DNA of 24,922 nucleotides from DASVXQ01 sp046727955 (GTDB taxonomy: Bacteria; Actinomycetota; CALGFH01). Every line of letters begins with the position of its first letter. Position 1 is the stretch's first letter. The position numbers and the translations under genes are program-made. The notes beneath the pieces are model-generated. The model saw nothing but the letters and a program-made list of their open reading frames with translations, did no database searches and had not been told where the DNA came from. This document shows positions 1 through 7,729 of the stretch, piece by piece. The stretch lies in NCBI GenBank assembly GCA_046727955.1, contig JBKPDO010000060.1, positions 1 through 24,922 on the forward strand, written 5' to 3'.

Positions 1-575
1 CCGAGTTCAACCAGACCACCCTGGCCGACATGCGGACCGAGGCGGCGCGCATGGCCGGCATGGTCAACCAGCTGCTGATCATGGCCCGCTCCGACGCCGA
101 CGCGGCCATCGCCTACCAGCCGGTGCTGGTCGCCGACGTCCTCGCCGAGGCCTGCCGGCGGCAACAGTCAAACGGCGGCACCGTCAGCCTGACCTGCGAT
201 GACCTCTCCGACATCAGCGAAGCGGTGGTGCAGGGCAACCCCGACTACCTGGAGCAGCTGTTCCTCATCCTGCTCGACAACGCGGTCAAGTACACCCGCG
301 TGGGCGGCCACGGCCGGGTCGAGGTGAGCGCCCGCCTCGACCCCAAGGGGGTGGCCGTCACCGTGGCCGACAATGGTATCGGCATCGCGCCCGACGACCT
401 GCCACGAATCTTCGACCGCTTCTATCGCGCCGAGACCGCTCGCTCCCAACAGGGGATGGGGCTCGGCCTGGCCATCGCCCGCCACATCGCCGAGCAGCAC
501 GGCGGAACCATCGCCGTGGAGAGCCAGCTCGGCAGCGGCACCCGCTTCACCGTCACGCTGCCGCTGCGCGGCTGA
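1..575 (+). CDS. Sensor histidine kinase, C-terminal part (5' end outside window)
   Basis: The frame is open from base 3 and ends with TGA at 573-575, so the N-terminal sensor and the phospho-acceptor histidine are off the left edge. What remains is the end of the dimerisation helix (MAGMVNQLLIMARSDAD) and a complete HATPase_c domain: N box LLDNAVKYT, G1 box DNGIGIAP, F box IFDRFYR and G2 box GMGLGLAIARHIAEQHGG, then a terminal GSGTRFTVTLPL strand. In this family the domain binds ATP and phosphorylates a partner response regulator. Such kinases are usually membrane bound and paired with an OmpR-type regulator, which would be upstream of the window. The gene converges on the minus-strand gene ending at 602, leaving 26 bp between stops. 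Function beyond the family cannot be given. Confidence 0.93.
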   Translation, partial: EFNQTTLADMRTEAARMAGMVNQLLIMARSDADAAIAYQPVLVADVLAEACRRQQSNGGTVSLTCDDLSDISEAVVQGNPDYLEQLFLILLDNAVKYTRVGGHGRVEVSARLDPKGVAVTVADNGIGIAPDDLPRIFDRFYRAETARSQQGMGLGLAIARHIAEQHGGTIAVESQLGSGTRFTVTLPLRG

Positions 576-601
576 CTACTGCGGTCTCGGCAGTGCGGCG
601 G

Positions 602-1866
602 TCAGTTCGCCACCTGCAGGTGCGCCAGCGTGTCGCCGGTGAGCCGGCGCGTTTGCTGGCTGCGGTCACCGATCAGGTTGAGGTCGGCGGTCCACTGCAC
701 CTCGACGGGCGTGCCGCTGGTCAGCTTGGTCACCGCTGCTGCAGGGCCCGCGCAGTCCACGGGAATGTCGAGGTACTGCAACTGTTTGAGCGCGCGGGCG
801 AACTCCTGCGGCCCGCGGAGCGTGTTGGGCGTGTCGAGCTTGCGGACGTGCCCCGAGCACCAGGCTATGACCCGCATGCCGTCAGCGAGCCGCCCGGCCA
901 CGTCGACCGGTCCGGCATCCAGCGCCTTTACCGCATGCGCGTAGGTCGTGTACGAGCGCGGCCCGAACCGGAGGGTGAGACGATAGTGCGCGTCACCTGC
1001 ACCCACGGTCATCTCCGGGCCGCCGTGGAGGACGAGCAGCGGGGAGCGGCTGAATACGGCCCGGTCGATCTTGCGCTGCTGCTGGAACTGCCACAGGGCG
1101 GCTCGCGCGAGGGCGAACCCGTAGGGGCTGGCGACCAGCAGCACGAACGCGATGAGCGCCGCAGCGCGCCTGCCGCCACGCCGCGGCCACGTCGATGCCC
1201 AGAACCGTGGCATGAGCCACGCCGTCAGCGCCATCGCGAAGTGGCTGACCCAGTGGACCACGTACCAGGTGGCGTTGGGCCGGGCGCCTGGCAGCGAGAA
1301 GACCGGGAAGACGTAGGAGAACAGGGCAGGGAGGAAGACCCCCATGAACAGCACGGCGTTTAACAAGCTATGGCGCGTGAACAGCACGTAGTAGCTCATC
1401 GCCAGGCCCAGCCCCTGGATCGAGTACAGCACCATCCCAGCGGCCAGCGACGACAACCGGCCGGGCGGCTGCCCGGTGAGTTGCGCGCCGAACCCGTACC
1501 AGAGCTGCCAGAACACCGTGCCGAACAGGAAGTGCGCCGGGATCCGGATGATGCTGAACATCGCGTAGGCAGCAGGGCATACAGGGCATAGCTGGGCAGG
1601 AAATGGACGGGTTCGGTGGGATCGTCGGAGACGCTCTTCCGGTAGCTCACCCACACGGGGAACAGGGCGAACGAGACGAACACCAGGAAGGTGGCCAACG
1701 GAAGAGTCGTGGAGCGGAGGAGGAAGCCCACGAACAGGGCGGCGATCGGCGCCTGGAGGAAGGCGAACAGGATGCCGCGCTTGAGGATCCATGCGCTGAG
1801 CGGACCGAGGATGGAGGATGTCGGCGCGTCAGCAGCCGCCGGCACAGGGGTTGTGGTCGTGGTCAT
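602..1866 (-). pseudogene. Polytopic membrane protein of unknown family, copy A, broken by a 1-base frameshift
   Basis: The gene starts at ATG 1864-1866 (MTTTTTPVPAAADAP, purine-rich GAGGCGG just upstream) and reads to LLPT near 1568. Homology with copy B then continues in another frame from AYAMFSIIRIP to the stop at 602. One missing C on the coding strand (CTGCTGCC-TAC; GG at 1568-1569 of the plus strand) explains the break; restoring it gives about 421 residues and the LLPYAMFSIIRIP sequence expected from copy B's LFPYVMFSVVRIP. The N-terminal half has about seven hydrophobic segments, the first LKRGILFAFLQAPIAALFVG. The last 200 residues or so look soluble, with a DAHYRLTLRFGPRSYTTYAHA block shared with copy B. 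I do not recognise the family. The gene follows copy B by 7 bp, so the two were probably co-transcribed. The break may be real or a sequencing error. Confidence 0.75.
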
Positions 1867-1873
1867 GTCCGCC

Positions 1874-2892
1874 TCATCCCCGGGTCGTCCCGTCGCCCGC
1901 CTGCAGTGGCAGCTGTTGGGTCTGGCTGTACCGCCTCGTCGCTTGCTCACGCTCGCCGACAAGCCGCATCTGCGCGGTCCATGCGACCTGGACGGGCGTG
2001 CCGGTGCGGGTCGTGCTGGCGGTCGGCGAGCCGACGCACGCGACGACGATGTCCACGTAGTCCAGGCGCTGCAGTGCGGGGAAGAACTTCTCGGGGTCAC
2101 GGATGCTGTTGGGCGTCTCGAGCTTGTCGGTGTTGGCCCAGCACCACGCGATGGTGGCGCCCTGCTGGACGAGGCGGCCAGTGACGTGGAGGTCCTCGAC
2201 GCCGATGGCTCGGTGGAGCTTGGCGTAGTCCGTGAACGAGCGCGGACCAAGGCGCAGCAGGAATTGATAGTGGGCATCGGTGCCGGTGGTATCGGTGGCG
2301 ACCAGCGCCGCGCCGCCGCGCAGCGCCAGCAGGCCGGGCCGGGCGAAGACCGCCCGGTCGGTCGCTGCCTGCTGCCCGAACTGCCAGAGTGTGGCCTGTC
2401 CGAAGGCGAACGCGTACGGCGCCACCCACAAGAGGGTCAGCATGCCGACTGCGGCCACGCGGGCACCACGCGCAAGCCGTGGCCAGGTACTCCGCCAGAA
2501 CCGTGGCATGTACCACACCGTCAATCCCATCCAGGCATGGGCCCAGGCGTTGATGGCGTGGAACGCAGGGCCTGGACGCGCGCCCACCATGAGGAACACT
2601 GGGAAGACGTACGAGTACAGCGCGGCGACGAATACCCCAAAGAACAGCAGCGCGTTCGGCAGGCTGTGGCGCTTGAACAGCACGTAGAATCCGATTGCCA
2701 GCGAGTAGCCCTGGAGGGAGTAAAGGATCGCGCCAGGGATCAGTGAGGCATATGTGCTCGACGCTTCGCCGGTGGCACCCACGCCAAAGCCGTACCAGGG
2801 AGTCCAGTACGGGAACCGGAACAGGTAGAACATCGGGATCCGAACAACGCTAAACATGACATAGGGAAAGAGCGCGTACAGCGCGTACCGGT
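1874..2892 (-). pseudogene. Polytopic membrane protein of unknown family, copy B, C-terminal part (3' of a transposon insertion)
   Basis: This is the larger, downstream fragment of a gene cut by the 4.56-kb element at 2893-7453. In frame it reads RYALYALFPYVMFSVVRIP through five hydrophobic segments, then a soluble region ending at the stop at 1874. Copy A aligns along its whole length: DAHYQFLLRLGPRSFTDYAK against DAHYRLTLRFGPRSYTTYAH, and TGTPVQVAWTAQMRLVG against SGTPVEVQWTADLNLIG. Joining base 7454 to base 2882 on the minus strand recreates an unbroken gene of 427 codons including the stop. A start within this fragment (ATG at 2857, MFSVVRIP) could in principle give a shorter product, but it would lack the first transmembrane segments. 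The function is unknown; two-gene tandem paralogy suggests a heteromeric pair, which is inference only. Confidence 0.85.
2883..2892. repeat. 10-bp target-site duplication, left copy
   Basis: GCGTACCGGT lies immediately outside the CAGGGCC end at 2893 and is repeated exactly, in direct orientation, at 7454-7463 outside the other end. A 10-bp duplication is within the range I recall for ISAs1-family transposition (8-10 bp). It shows the whole 2893-7453 segment moved as one unit. Confidence 0.92.
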
Positions 2893-3035
2893 CAGGGCCT
2901 CGGCATAGTGCTGGCTCGTCTGGTTAGCGATGGTCGAACGATATTGGCATCGGGGATCGTATGCGCGTCCATGCTCATGACCGGTGGGGACCGCCGTGCC
3001 TGCCCTTGCAGCATCTCCTCTTGCTGCTGGCGGTG
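2893..3035. repeat. ISAs1-family end remnant forming the left arm of the composite transposon
   Basis: This segment matches, in inverted orientation, the stretch upstream of the transposase at 7325-7453: the 42-bp terminal part, then a less similar middle that is about 24 bp shorter, then a second well-conserved stretch (CATGACCGGTGGGGACCGC against CATGACCAGTCCGGACCGC, followed by TGCCTGCCC in both). Similarity fades near 3035 and no transposase follows, so the body of this IS has been deleted. It comes from a diverged relative of the right-hand IS, not a recent duplicate. The end of the similarity is placed by eye. Confidence 0.8.
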
Positions 3036-3055
3036 TGGTGCTGGTCAACGCCGAT

Positions 3056-3310
3056 TCAGTCCAGCAGCCACTGCTTCACCCAATGGCGCTCCAGCAGGTG
3101 CTCCCGAAGAAACGGGTCGTTGGCCACCAGCGCCTCCGCCTCCACTGTGGATTCGGTCTCGAAGGTGATCAGCCCTCCTGACCGGTCCGCAAATGGTCCC
3201 CCCAGGTAGCCGCGCAGCTGCAACTCCCGCCAGTACGAGGCGTGCTTGGGCGCCGCCGCCCGCACGCGATCAGGCGCGTCCCTCATGAGGTAGAAGTACA
3301 GGAATCGCAT
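3056..3310 (-). CDS. YCII-domain protein (YciI-like)
   Basis: An 84-residue protein starting at ATG 3308-3310, with GGGGAG about 4 bp upstream. It matches the YciI/YCII fold: an N-terminal strand MRFLYFYLMRD, then HASYWRELQLRGYLGGPFADRSGGLITFE, and a C-terminal DPFLREHLLERHWVKQWLLD. His in KHASYW and Asp in GPFADRSG sit where the conserved His-Asp pair of YCII proteins is found. Known family members are small dimeric proteins, some fused to sigma factors or acting as dehydrohalogenase-type enzymes; the substrate here is unknown. It is the last gene of the transposon cargo and lies about 20 bp from the decayed left arm. It appears intact. Confidence 0.85.
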   Translation of the reverse strand: MRFLYFYLMRDAPDRVRAAAPKHASYWRELQLRGYLGGPFADRSGGLITFETESTVEAEALVANDPFLREHLLERHWVKQWLLD

Positions 3311-3441
3311 CCAGCTCCCCGTCCGCCTACATCGCCATCGAGTACGTGCTGCGGCGGCAGCGCATCAGCATCAGCATCGCCACGATCGTCGTGCAATAGC
3401 CCCCGCACTTGGCGGCCCGCGGTTTGATGCTTCATCGAGGG

Positions 3442-4821
3442 TCAGCTTCCCAACCCCTCACGTCGCCGCACGCGGTCTTGCGCTTCGAGCTTGGCCTTGA
3501 TGGTGGCGATGTCGCGCTCCAGTTCTGGTCGCATCCGGCGGCGCACAAGCGGTAGCGCCAACCGCAGAAGCCAGTGGAGCTGGATCTCCATCCGCAGCAG
3601 CAGGTGGGCACCGTCACCGCTCGGCAGCACCCGGCCCCTCCAGCCAAACCGCATGGCCTTTGACCGGCCGACCATCTCCCACACGCTCGGGCGCTCGAAG
3701 CGCACGCACTCGCTGATGACCGAAGCCGCTGAGATGAACTCCATCCGGTAGCGAGCGCCGAGGCCGATGGGGGCGTCGGTGAGCATCTCGACGTCCTTCA
3801 TCTTGATGTTCCACTCGGGTTCGTGGGTGTGGTCGCTGCAGTAGTCGAAGACCTCCTCCGCAGACCGCACGATGTCGGCTTCGGCCTCGATCACCGCCAC
3901 GCGGCCGCGCTTGGGAGTGATCACCGACGTCTCCAAGGCCGTTCCCTCCTCCCACGCTACGGCGCCCGCGGCAGCGGGTTGCCGCCCTATCGCGAGCTCC
4001 TTGGCGCGTCGTTTCACATCGAGCAGGGGTTGGATGGGTTGTGTGTGATGATCTCCGCTCATGACCACCCTGGCCGACAAGCTCCTGCCCGATCGGCTGT
4101 GGCAGCGCATCGGGCCGCTGCTGCCACCTCCGCCCTCCCACGCGCGCGGTGGCGGAGGTGGCGCCGTGCCCGGCCCGCTCGTCGCTTGGCTGCTGACGGC
4201 GGCCGTGACCAGGTCCGCCTGCCATCCTGGCGCGCGGCCACCGGCCGGAGGACTGATCGTGTTGGTTGGCAGGCCGCTGCGGGCCAGCAGCCACGAAACC
4301 ACCGAGTTGGAGTTCCACATCTCGCCCGTCCCCAGCTCGTCTCGGCCCCAGACCGGGCTGGGCAGGCAGCCAACCAGGTCGAGCAGGCGACGCGCCAAAA
4401 GTGGGTCGTCGGTCAAGGACTGTGGGCTTGCGACCGCCTCGTCGGCGTCGGCGATGACGCCGTCGCGCCACCGGCGCACCTCGTAGCGAAACACGCGCCA
4501 GCGCGCCATCCGGCGGCTGGCGACGGGGCCTTCAACGACCACGCCGCGCGATGCGCCGTCGGCGTCAGGGATCGGCCAGCAGTTCTCGATCACAAAGCGT
4601 CCCTCCGGCACGCGCACCTGGAGCGCGGAGTGGTACAGGTCCAGCGGCCGCCGGCGCTCCAGGCGCGCGTGGATGGCCTCGTAGATGCGCCCGTTCAGCC
4701 GCACGAACCAGCCACCCGCGCCGAGCGGGAGCCAGTACAGCTCGATGCTGGCCTGGGAGGCCTCTGGCGCGAACGGGGGCTCGCAGGCACCGGTCGGCTT
4801 CGGCTGCGTCACAACGGCCAT
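3442..4821 (-). CDS. Hybrid ORF: hypothetical protein domain joined to an SRPBCC domain across an IS5-type remnant
   Basis: One uninterrupted 459-codon frame starts at ATG 4819-4821 (AGGAG 7 bp upstream). Residues 1 to about 210 (ELYWLPLGAGGWFVRLNGR, later NSNSVVSWLLARSGL and PPAGGRAPGW) look like an actinobacterial protein family of unknown function that normally ends soon after RAPGW. About residues 220-254 are the antisense reading of a transposase remnant. Residues from about 307 (VAVIEAEADIVRSAEEVFDY) are a START/SRPBCC-type domain with EPEWNIKMKDVEML and the end GLGS. That domain could start on its own at GTG 3898-3900, giving 3442-3900. The ORF was probably two genes joined when an IS inserted and then shrank. 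Whether one long protein is made is unknown. The gene upstream ends 54 bp away. Confidence 0.72.
   Translation of the reverse strand: MAVVTQPKPTGACEPPFAPEASQASIELYWLPLGAGGWFVRLNGRIYEAIHARLERRRPLDLYHSALQVRVPEGRFVIENCWPIPDADGASRGVVVEGPVASRRMARWRVFRYEVRRWRDGVIADADEAVASPQSLTDDPLLARRLLDLVGCLPSPVWGRDELGTGEMWNSNSVVSWLLARSGLPTNTISPPAGGRAPGWQADLVTAAVSSQATSGPGTAPPPPPRAWEGGGGSSGPMRCHSRSGRSLSARVVMSGDHHTQPIQPLLDVKRRAKELAIGRQPAAAGAVAWEEGTALETSVITPKRGRVAVIEAEADIVRSAEEVFDYCSDHTHEPEWNIKMKDVEMLTDAPIGLGARYRMEFISAASVISECVRFERPSVWEMVGRSKAMRFGWRGRVLPSGDGAHLLLRMEIQLHWLLRLALPLVRRRMRPELERDIATIKAKLEAQDRVRRREGLGS
4061..4162 (+). pseudogene. IS5-family transposase, N-terminal remnant
   Basis: Plus-strand frame MTTLADKLLPDRLWQRIGPLLPPPP is the characteristic start of IS5-family (DUF4096-type) transposases, whose next block normally runs GGRHRTIPDR. 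Here it degenerates after HARGGGGG, and no DDE core follows. The preceding bases (GGTTGGATGGGTTGTGTGTG from about 4028) resemble the short leader between such an IS end and its ATG. The remnant lies antisense inside the hybrid ORF 3442-4821 and forms its linker. The rest of the IS is gone, so it cannot transpose. The boundaries are estimates. Confidence 0.65.
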
Positions 4822-4875
4822 GACCGTCTCCTAAAGGTCTTGGGGGAACGAGCCATGTCAAACATCTTCCTTCGG

Positions 4876-5535
4876 TTACGCGACAGCAACGCCCTGCGAG
4901 CGCTGCGCATTCAACTGTTCGGCGCGAGCCTTGATGCCCTTCATGACCCTGCGCATCATCGGGAAGTCGCCGAACTCCAGCAGGACCAGCGTGAGGATCG
5001 CCGATCCAGGCTTCTCCCACGCGTAGCGTGCCTTCAGACGCGAGACCAAGCGGGTGCGGCCACCATCCAGCGGGAGCAGCTTCCACGCCCAGGTGCTGTC
5101 CGGCTTCTCCCACAGGAGCCACTCGCTCGGCTCGAACGCCGTCACCTTGAAGGCCGTCGTCTCGTTGACCTTCTTGGCCATCGGCATCCAGTCGCCGATC
5201 TTGGGCGGCTGATACTCCTCCAAGATGCGCTCGGCGCTCTCGAAGCCGGCGTTATCCAGCAATGCGTAGGTGTAGAAGCCGGCCCGCCGATACCCCATCT
5301 GCACGATCCACGGCCACACCAGCTCCGGCGGAGCGTCGATCGTGATCGCACGCGTGGCATTGAACGACGCCTTGGAAACGATGTCGTCGCCGGGCATCGG
5401 CCCGCGCACCTCGTCGTCGGTCGCACCCCACCGCAGGTGCCACTGCCGGTACAGCGGGGCGGTGGCGAACAGCGGCAGGCCACTCATCGCATCCAGGATC
5501 CCGTGACCGATCCGTCGATCGGTGTCCTCCGGCAT
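4876..5535 (-). CDS. SRPBCC (START-like) family protein
   Basis: About 219 residues starting at ATG 5533-5535 (MPEDTDRRIGHG), chosen because GGGAGGTGA stands 5 bp before it; a GTG at 5542-5544 would add three residues. The core runs RAITIDAPPELVWPWIVQMG, AGFYTYALLDNAGFESAERI, then FEPSEWLLWEKPDSTWAWKL and GGRTRLVSRLKARY. This is the usual order of strands in polyketide-cyclase/SRPBCC hydrophobic-pocket proteins, with a C-terminal hydrophobic helix (ILTLVLLEFGDFPMMRRVMKG). Family members bind lipids or other hydrophobic ligands; no substrate can be given. The stop of the preceding membrane-protein gene lies 5 bp upstream of the ATG, inside this gene's ribosome-binding region, so the two are probably translationally coupled. 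It looks intact. Confidence 0.86.
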   Translation of the reverse strand: MPEDTDRRIGHGILDAMSGLPLFATAPLYRQWHLRWGATDDEVRGPMPGDDIVSKASFNATRAITIDAPPELVWPWIVQMGYRRAGFYTYALLDNAGFESAERILEEYQPPKIGDWMPMAKKVNETTAFKVTAFEPSEWLLWEKPDSTWAWKLLPLDGGRTRLVSRLKARYAWEKPGSAILTLVLLEFGDFPMMRRVMKGIKARAEQLNAQRSQGVAVA

Positions 5536-5540
5536 CGCGG

Positions 5541-5936
5541 TCACCTCCCGGCGAGGACGTGACCGTCGACCCAGTGTTCCAGCGACGGCACCAGCAGCAG
5601 GACCAGCACGCCGACGTTGCCAAGCGCGTGGATGACGACGTTGAACCCCGGGTTGGCCTCACCGGCGTGGCTGGCGGCGAGCCAATACGGAATCAGCACG
5701 ACGAAGCCGACGGCGGCGGCAACCACCGCCACGGCCTCCCACCATCCAGCCTTCCTGAATAGGCCCCAGGTGGCTGCGGTAAACAGTGCGACCGTCACCA
5801 GCGCCAGGACCTGTGTGATCGCCCACGCGACACCGTTTGTCGACACTCCCGGGCTTGCGAACGAGGGCGTCAGCCACAAGAAGGTTGTGCCGAACAGGAA
5901 CAGAGCCACCCCGCCCACATTTCGAGTCGTGAACAT
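5541..5936 (-). CDS. Small integral membrane protein, about four helices
   Basis: 131 residues from ATG 5934-5936, preceded by a strong GGGAGGTGA. Four hydrophobic segments can be read: GGVALFLFGTTFLWLTP, AITQVLALVTVALFTAATWG, AVAVVAAAVGFVVLIPYWLA, and VVIHALGNVGVLVLLLVPSL. It resembles the small DUF4386-like or hypothetical four-helix proteins often found beside SRPBCC genes, but I cannot assign a family. It is the first gene of the transposon cargo and is followed immediately by the SRPBCC gene, so the two may act together at the membrane (inference). The 141 bp between it and the IS end at 6078 hold no clear gene, although one minus-strand frame (GIKERAEGHMAAKVPLVAG) could be the tail of a gene cut by the IS. 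Confidence 0.8.
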   Translation of the reverse strand: MFTTRNVGGVALFLFGTTFLWLTPSFASPGVSTNGVAWAITQVLALVTVALFTAATWGLFRKAGWWEAVAVVAAAVGFVVLIPYWLAASHAGEANPGFNVVIHALGNVGVLVLLLVPSLEHWVDGHVLAGR

Positions 5937-6077
5937 GGCGACATCACCTCCCAACCGGAGTCTGATGCCCCAGTGGCGCTGCAAGCAGGGTCGACCGGCC
6001 CGCGACAAGCGGGACCTTCGCGGCCATGTGTCCCTCGGCGCGCTCCTTGATCCCTGCAGCAGGCTGCGGGCCATCAC

Positions 6078-7453
6078 CAGGGCCTCGGGCATAGTGCGGG
6101 CCTTTCGGTTTCACGGGCTGGTGATACCGAGCAGGGGCAGGACTCGGGTGGCGTCGCGGGCGTTGCGGCGCAGCGCGGCGGCGATGTTGCCGTGGCCGTG
6201 GGCGCGCAGGATGCCGATGGCAAGGTTGCGCAGGCTGGCCATGGCCCGAGGGGCGTTGCCGGTGCGGACCTGGCAGGCGTCCTCGGCGAAGGTGACATCG
6301 CGGATGTGGTGCAACGCCTCGATGCCCCAATGGCCGCGGATCCAGTCGGCCAGGCGCGCGGGGTGGGCCTGGGCGGCGGTGAGGTTGGTAACCGCGTAGA
6401 CCGTCACGGTCCGCCAGCGGCGGCTGTGCAGCGGCCGGACTCGTCGGGTGATGCGGATCGCCTGGGTGGCGTGGGGAAACCCCAGGCCGGCGACGGTGGT
6501 GACCTGCAGGCGGCGGATCTCGACCCGGCCGTGGCTGCGGTCGCGGGTGTGGTCGGCGACGGGGACCTCGCGCCAGGGCAGGATCTTGAGCTGGTGGTGG
6601 AGGGTGGGCTGGTTGCCTTTGACGATGAGCAGGTAGGCAGCGTGCTTTTGGGTGACCAGCCAGTCGGCATGCTCGCGTTGGGTGTGGAGCGCATCGGCAG
6701 TGACCACGGTGTCGGCGAGGTCCAGGCGGTCCAGTAGCGGCCGGAACTGGGTGATCTCGTTGGTCTTGCCGTCGACCCCAGCCTGGCCCAAGACGCCGCG
6801 GCTGGTGTGATCCATGACCGCCAACAGGTGCACCGGCGCGGCGCCGTGGTGGCCGCTGCCGCGCAGGGTCTTGCCATCGACCGCGACCGCCTGCCGCCAC
6901 GCCGGTCGCGGCGTCGGCCGGGTGGTCGGTGGGGGCGGTTGCTGGGCGGCCAGCCAGGCGCCAATGGCGCGGTCGAGGGCGTCGGGGTCGACGCGGGCCA
7001 GCACGCGGCGCACCGTCGCCTCGCCTGGTGGCTGCCAGGCGCCGGTCCACGGGTCGCGGCGGATCCCGAGCGCGGCCAGGACCTGGCCGGGCGCGTCGCT
7101 GGCCCACTCGCCGATGGCGGCCATGGACCTGGCGCCTGCCAGCACCGCGCAGACCGCGACGCCGAGCACGCCGACCAGTGCATGCCGCCGGCCACGCCGG
7201 TGGCGGGGGTCGGCGATCTGGGCGAGGTAGCCGAGCAGGTCACAGCACTGGTGGGGTGCCAGCGCAGCGGGCGGGTCCAGCCGTTGGGTAACCGCAGCAA
7301 TGGGGGATGATGAACGGGCAGGCACAGCGGTCCGGACTGGTCATGGGCTTGGATACCCACATGATCGCCGGGAGCCGTGCCTGCTCCACATCCACCCGGC
7401 TCACTCACCCGACCATCACCAACCAGACAACCCCGCACTTTGCCGGGGCCCTG
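6078..7453 (-). mobile_element. ISAs1-family insertion sequence (right arm of the composite transposon)
   Basis: 1376 bp with imperfect terminal inverted repeats: CAGGGCCTCGGGCATAGTG inward from 6078 and CAGGGCCCCGGCAAAGTG inward from 7453, aligning with one gap. It encodes one apparently intact transposase. It has no target duplication of its own at the inner end, consistent with its role as one arm of the larger element. Confidence 0.88.
6111..7325 (-). CDS. ISAs1-family transposase
   Basis: 404 residues starting at GTG 7323-7325 (MPARSSSPIAAVTQRL). The N-terminal region carries the H-repeat-type block IADPRHRRGRRHALVGVLGVAVCAVLAGARSM with EWA shortly after (DUF4338/DDE_Tnp_1-associated). 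The DDE core has VAVDGKTLRGS, the DGKTNEI region, VVTADALHTQ and LLIVKGNQPTLHHQL. It ends with the GIEALHHIRDVTFAEDACQVRTGNAPRAMASLRNLAI block typical of ISAs1 transposases. Length is only slightly above the usual 370-380. Asp in DGKT, Asp in TADALH and Glu in GIEALHH or FAED supply the catalytic acids, so it is likely active. It catalyses movement of this IS and probably of the whole 4.56-kb composite. Confidence 0.93.
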   Translation of the reverse strand: MPARSSSPIAAVTQRLDPPAALAPHQCCDLLGYLAQIADPRHRRGRRHALVGVLGVAVCAVLAGARSMAAIGEWASDAPGQVLAALGIRRDPWTGAWQPPGEATVRRVLARVDPDALDRAIGAWLAAQQPPPPTTRPTPRPAWRQAVAVDGKTLRGSGHHGAAPVHLLAVMDHTSRGVLGQAGVDGKTNEITQFRPLLDRLDLADTVVTADALHTQREHADWLVTQKHAAYLLIVKGNQPTLHHQLKILPWREVPVADHTRDRSHGRVEIRRLQVTTVAGLGFPHATQAIRITRRVRPLHSRRWRTVTVYAVTNLTAAQAHPARLADWIRGHWGIEALHHIRDVTFAEDACQVRTGNAPRAMASLRNLAIGILRAHGHGNIAAALRRNARDATRVLPLLGITSP

Positions 7454-7463
7454 GCGTACCGGT
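7454..7463. repeat. 10-bp target-site duplication, right copy
   Basis: GCGTACCGGT directly follows the CCCTG end at 7453 and is identical to 2883-2892. It lies within the reading frame of copy B (HRYA), so removing the element plus one copy restores the codon TAC-GCG and the frame. Confidence 0.92.
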
Positions 7464-7725
7464 GCAGCTGCCGCGCTGGCTCACTCGCATCGTCCGACAC
7501 GTTCCGGCGCGCCACGACCCAGATGGGCAACAGGGCGAAGGCCAGCAGCATCGCGAGATATCCGAGCCGAGGAGCGGTCACGCGGAATAAGCCGAGGAAC
7601 AGTGAGAACACGGGTGCGAGCAGCAGCACGAAAAGGATGCCGCGCTTCAGCAGCCAGTTCTCGACATTGACGAGAGCGAGGGCGAAGGTCCTGCTCGGTG
7701 CGGTTGTGGCGTAGGTCGCGTCCAT
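7454..7725 (-). pseudogene. Polytopic membrane protein of unknown family, copy B, N-terminal part
   Basis: It starts at ATG 7723-7725 (MDATYATTAPSRTFALALVN) and reads two hydrophobic segments, KRGILFVLLLAPVFSLFLGL and LGYLAMLLAFALLPIWVVA, then RNVSDDASEPARQLHRYA, where the transposon begins. Copy A has the matching order KRGILFAFLQAPIAALFVG and RKSVSDDPTEPVHFLPSYA, which proves the split. Read into the element the frame continues only to a stop 50 bases later (near 7405), so a truncated two-helix product of about 106 residues is the most that could be made. The ATG is 4 bp after the stop of the 57-residue membrane protein, so the two were transcribed together. Confidence 0.87.
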
Positions 7726-7729
7726 GGGG

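Larger units (their letters stand above)
2893..7453. mobile_element. Composite transposon bounded by ISAs1-family ends, inserted in membrane protein copy B
   Basis: Both extremities begin CAGGGCC and are inverted with respect to each other. The first 42 bases inward from 2893 align without gaps to the first 42 inward from 7453 (CAGGGCCTCGGCATAGTG against CAGGGCCCCGGCAAAGTG). A perfect 10-bp direct repeat flanks them. The right arm is an ISAs1-type insertion sequence at 6078-7453; the left arm is only about 140 bp of a related element. The inner end of the right-hand IS, at 6078, is flanked by GGGCCATCAC, which does not match GCGTACCGGT, so the IS did not arrive alone. The cargo, all on the minus strand, is a membrane protein, an SRPBCC protein, a fused ORF and a YCII protein. 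Excision restores an unbroken frame. Confidence 0.88.

Noticed and set aside
576..601. ACTGC/GCAGT mini-hairpin between the convergent genes
   Set aside because: Five-base arms in GC-rich sequence are expected by chance; no T run.
3823..5562. A 579-codon plus-strand open frame
   Set aside because: It spans the antisense of three minus-strand genes with recognised domains and good ribosome-binding sites.
6078..7453. The idea that the ISAs1 element inserted on its own at 7454
   Set aside because: Its inner flank (GGGCCATCAC) does not match its outer flank (GCGTACCGGT), whereas the far end at 2893 matches perfectly.
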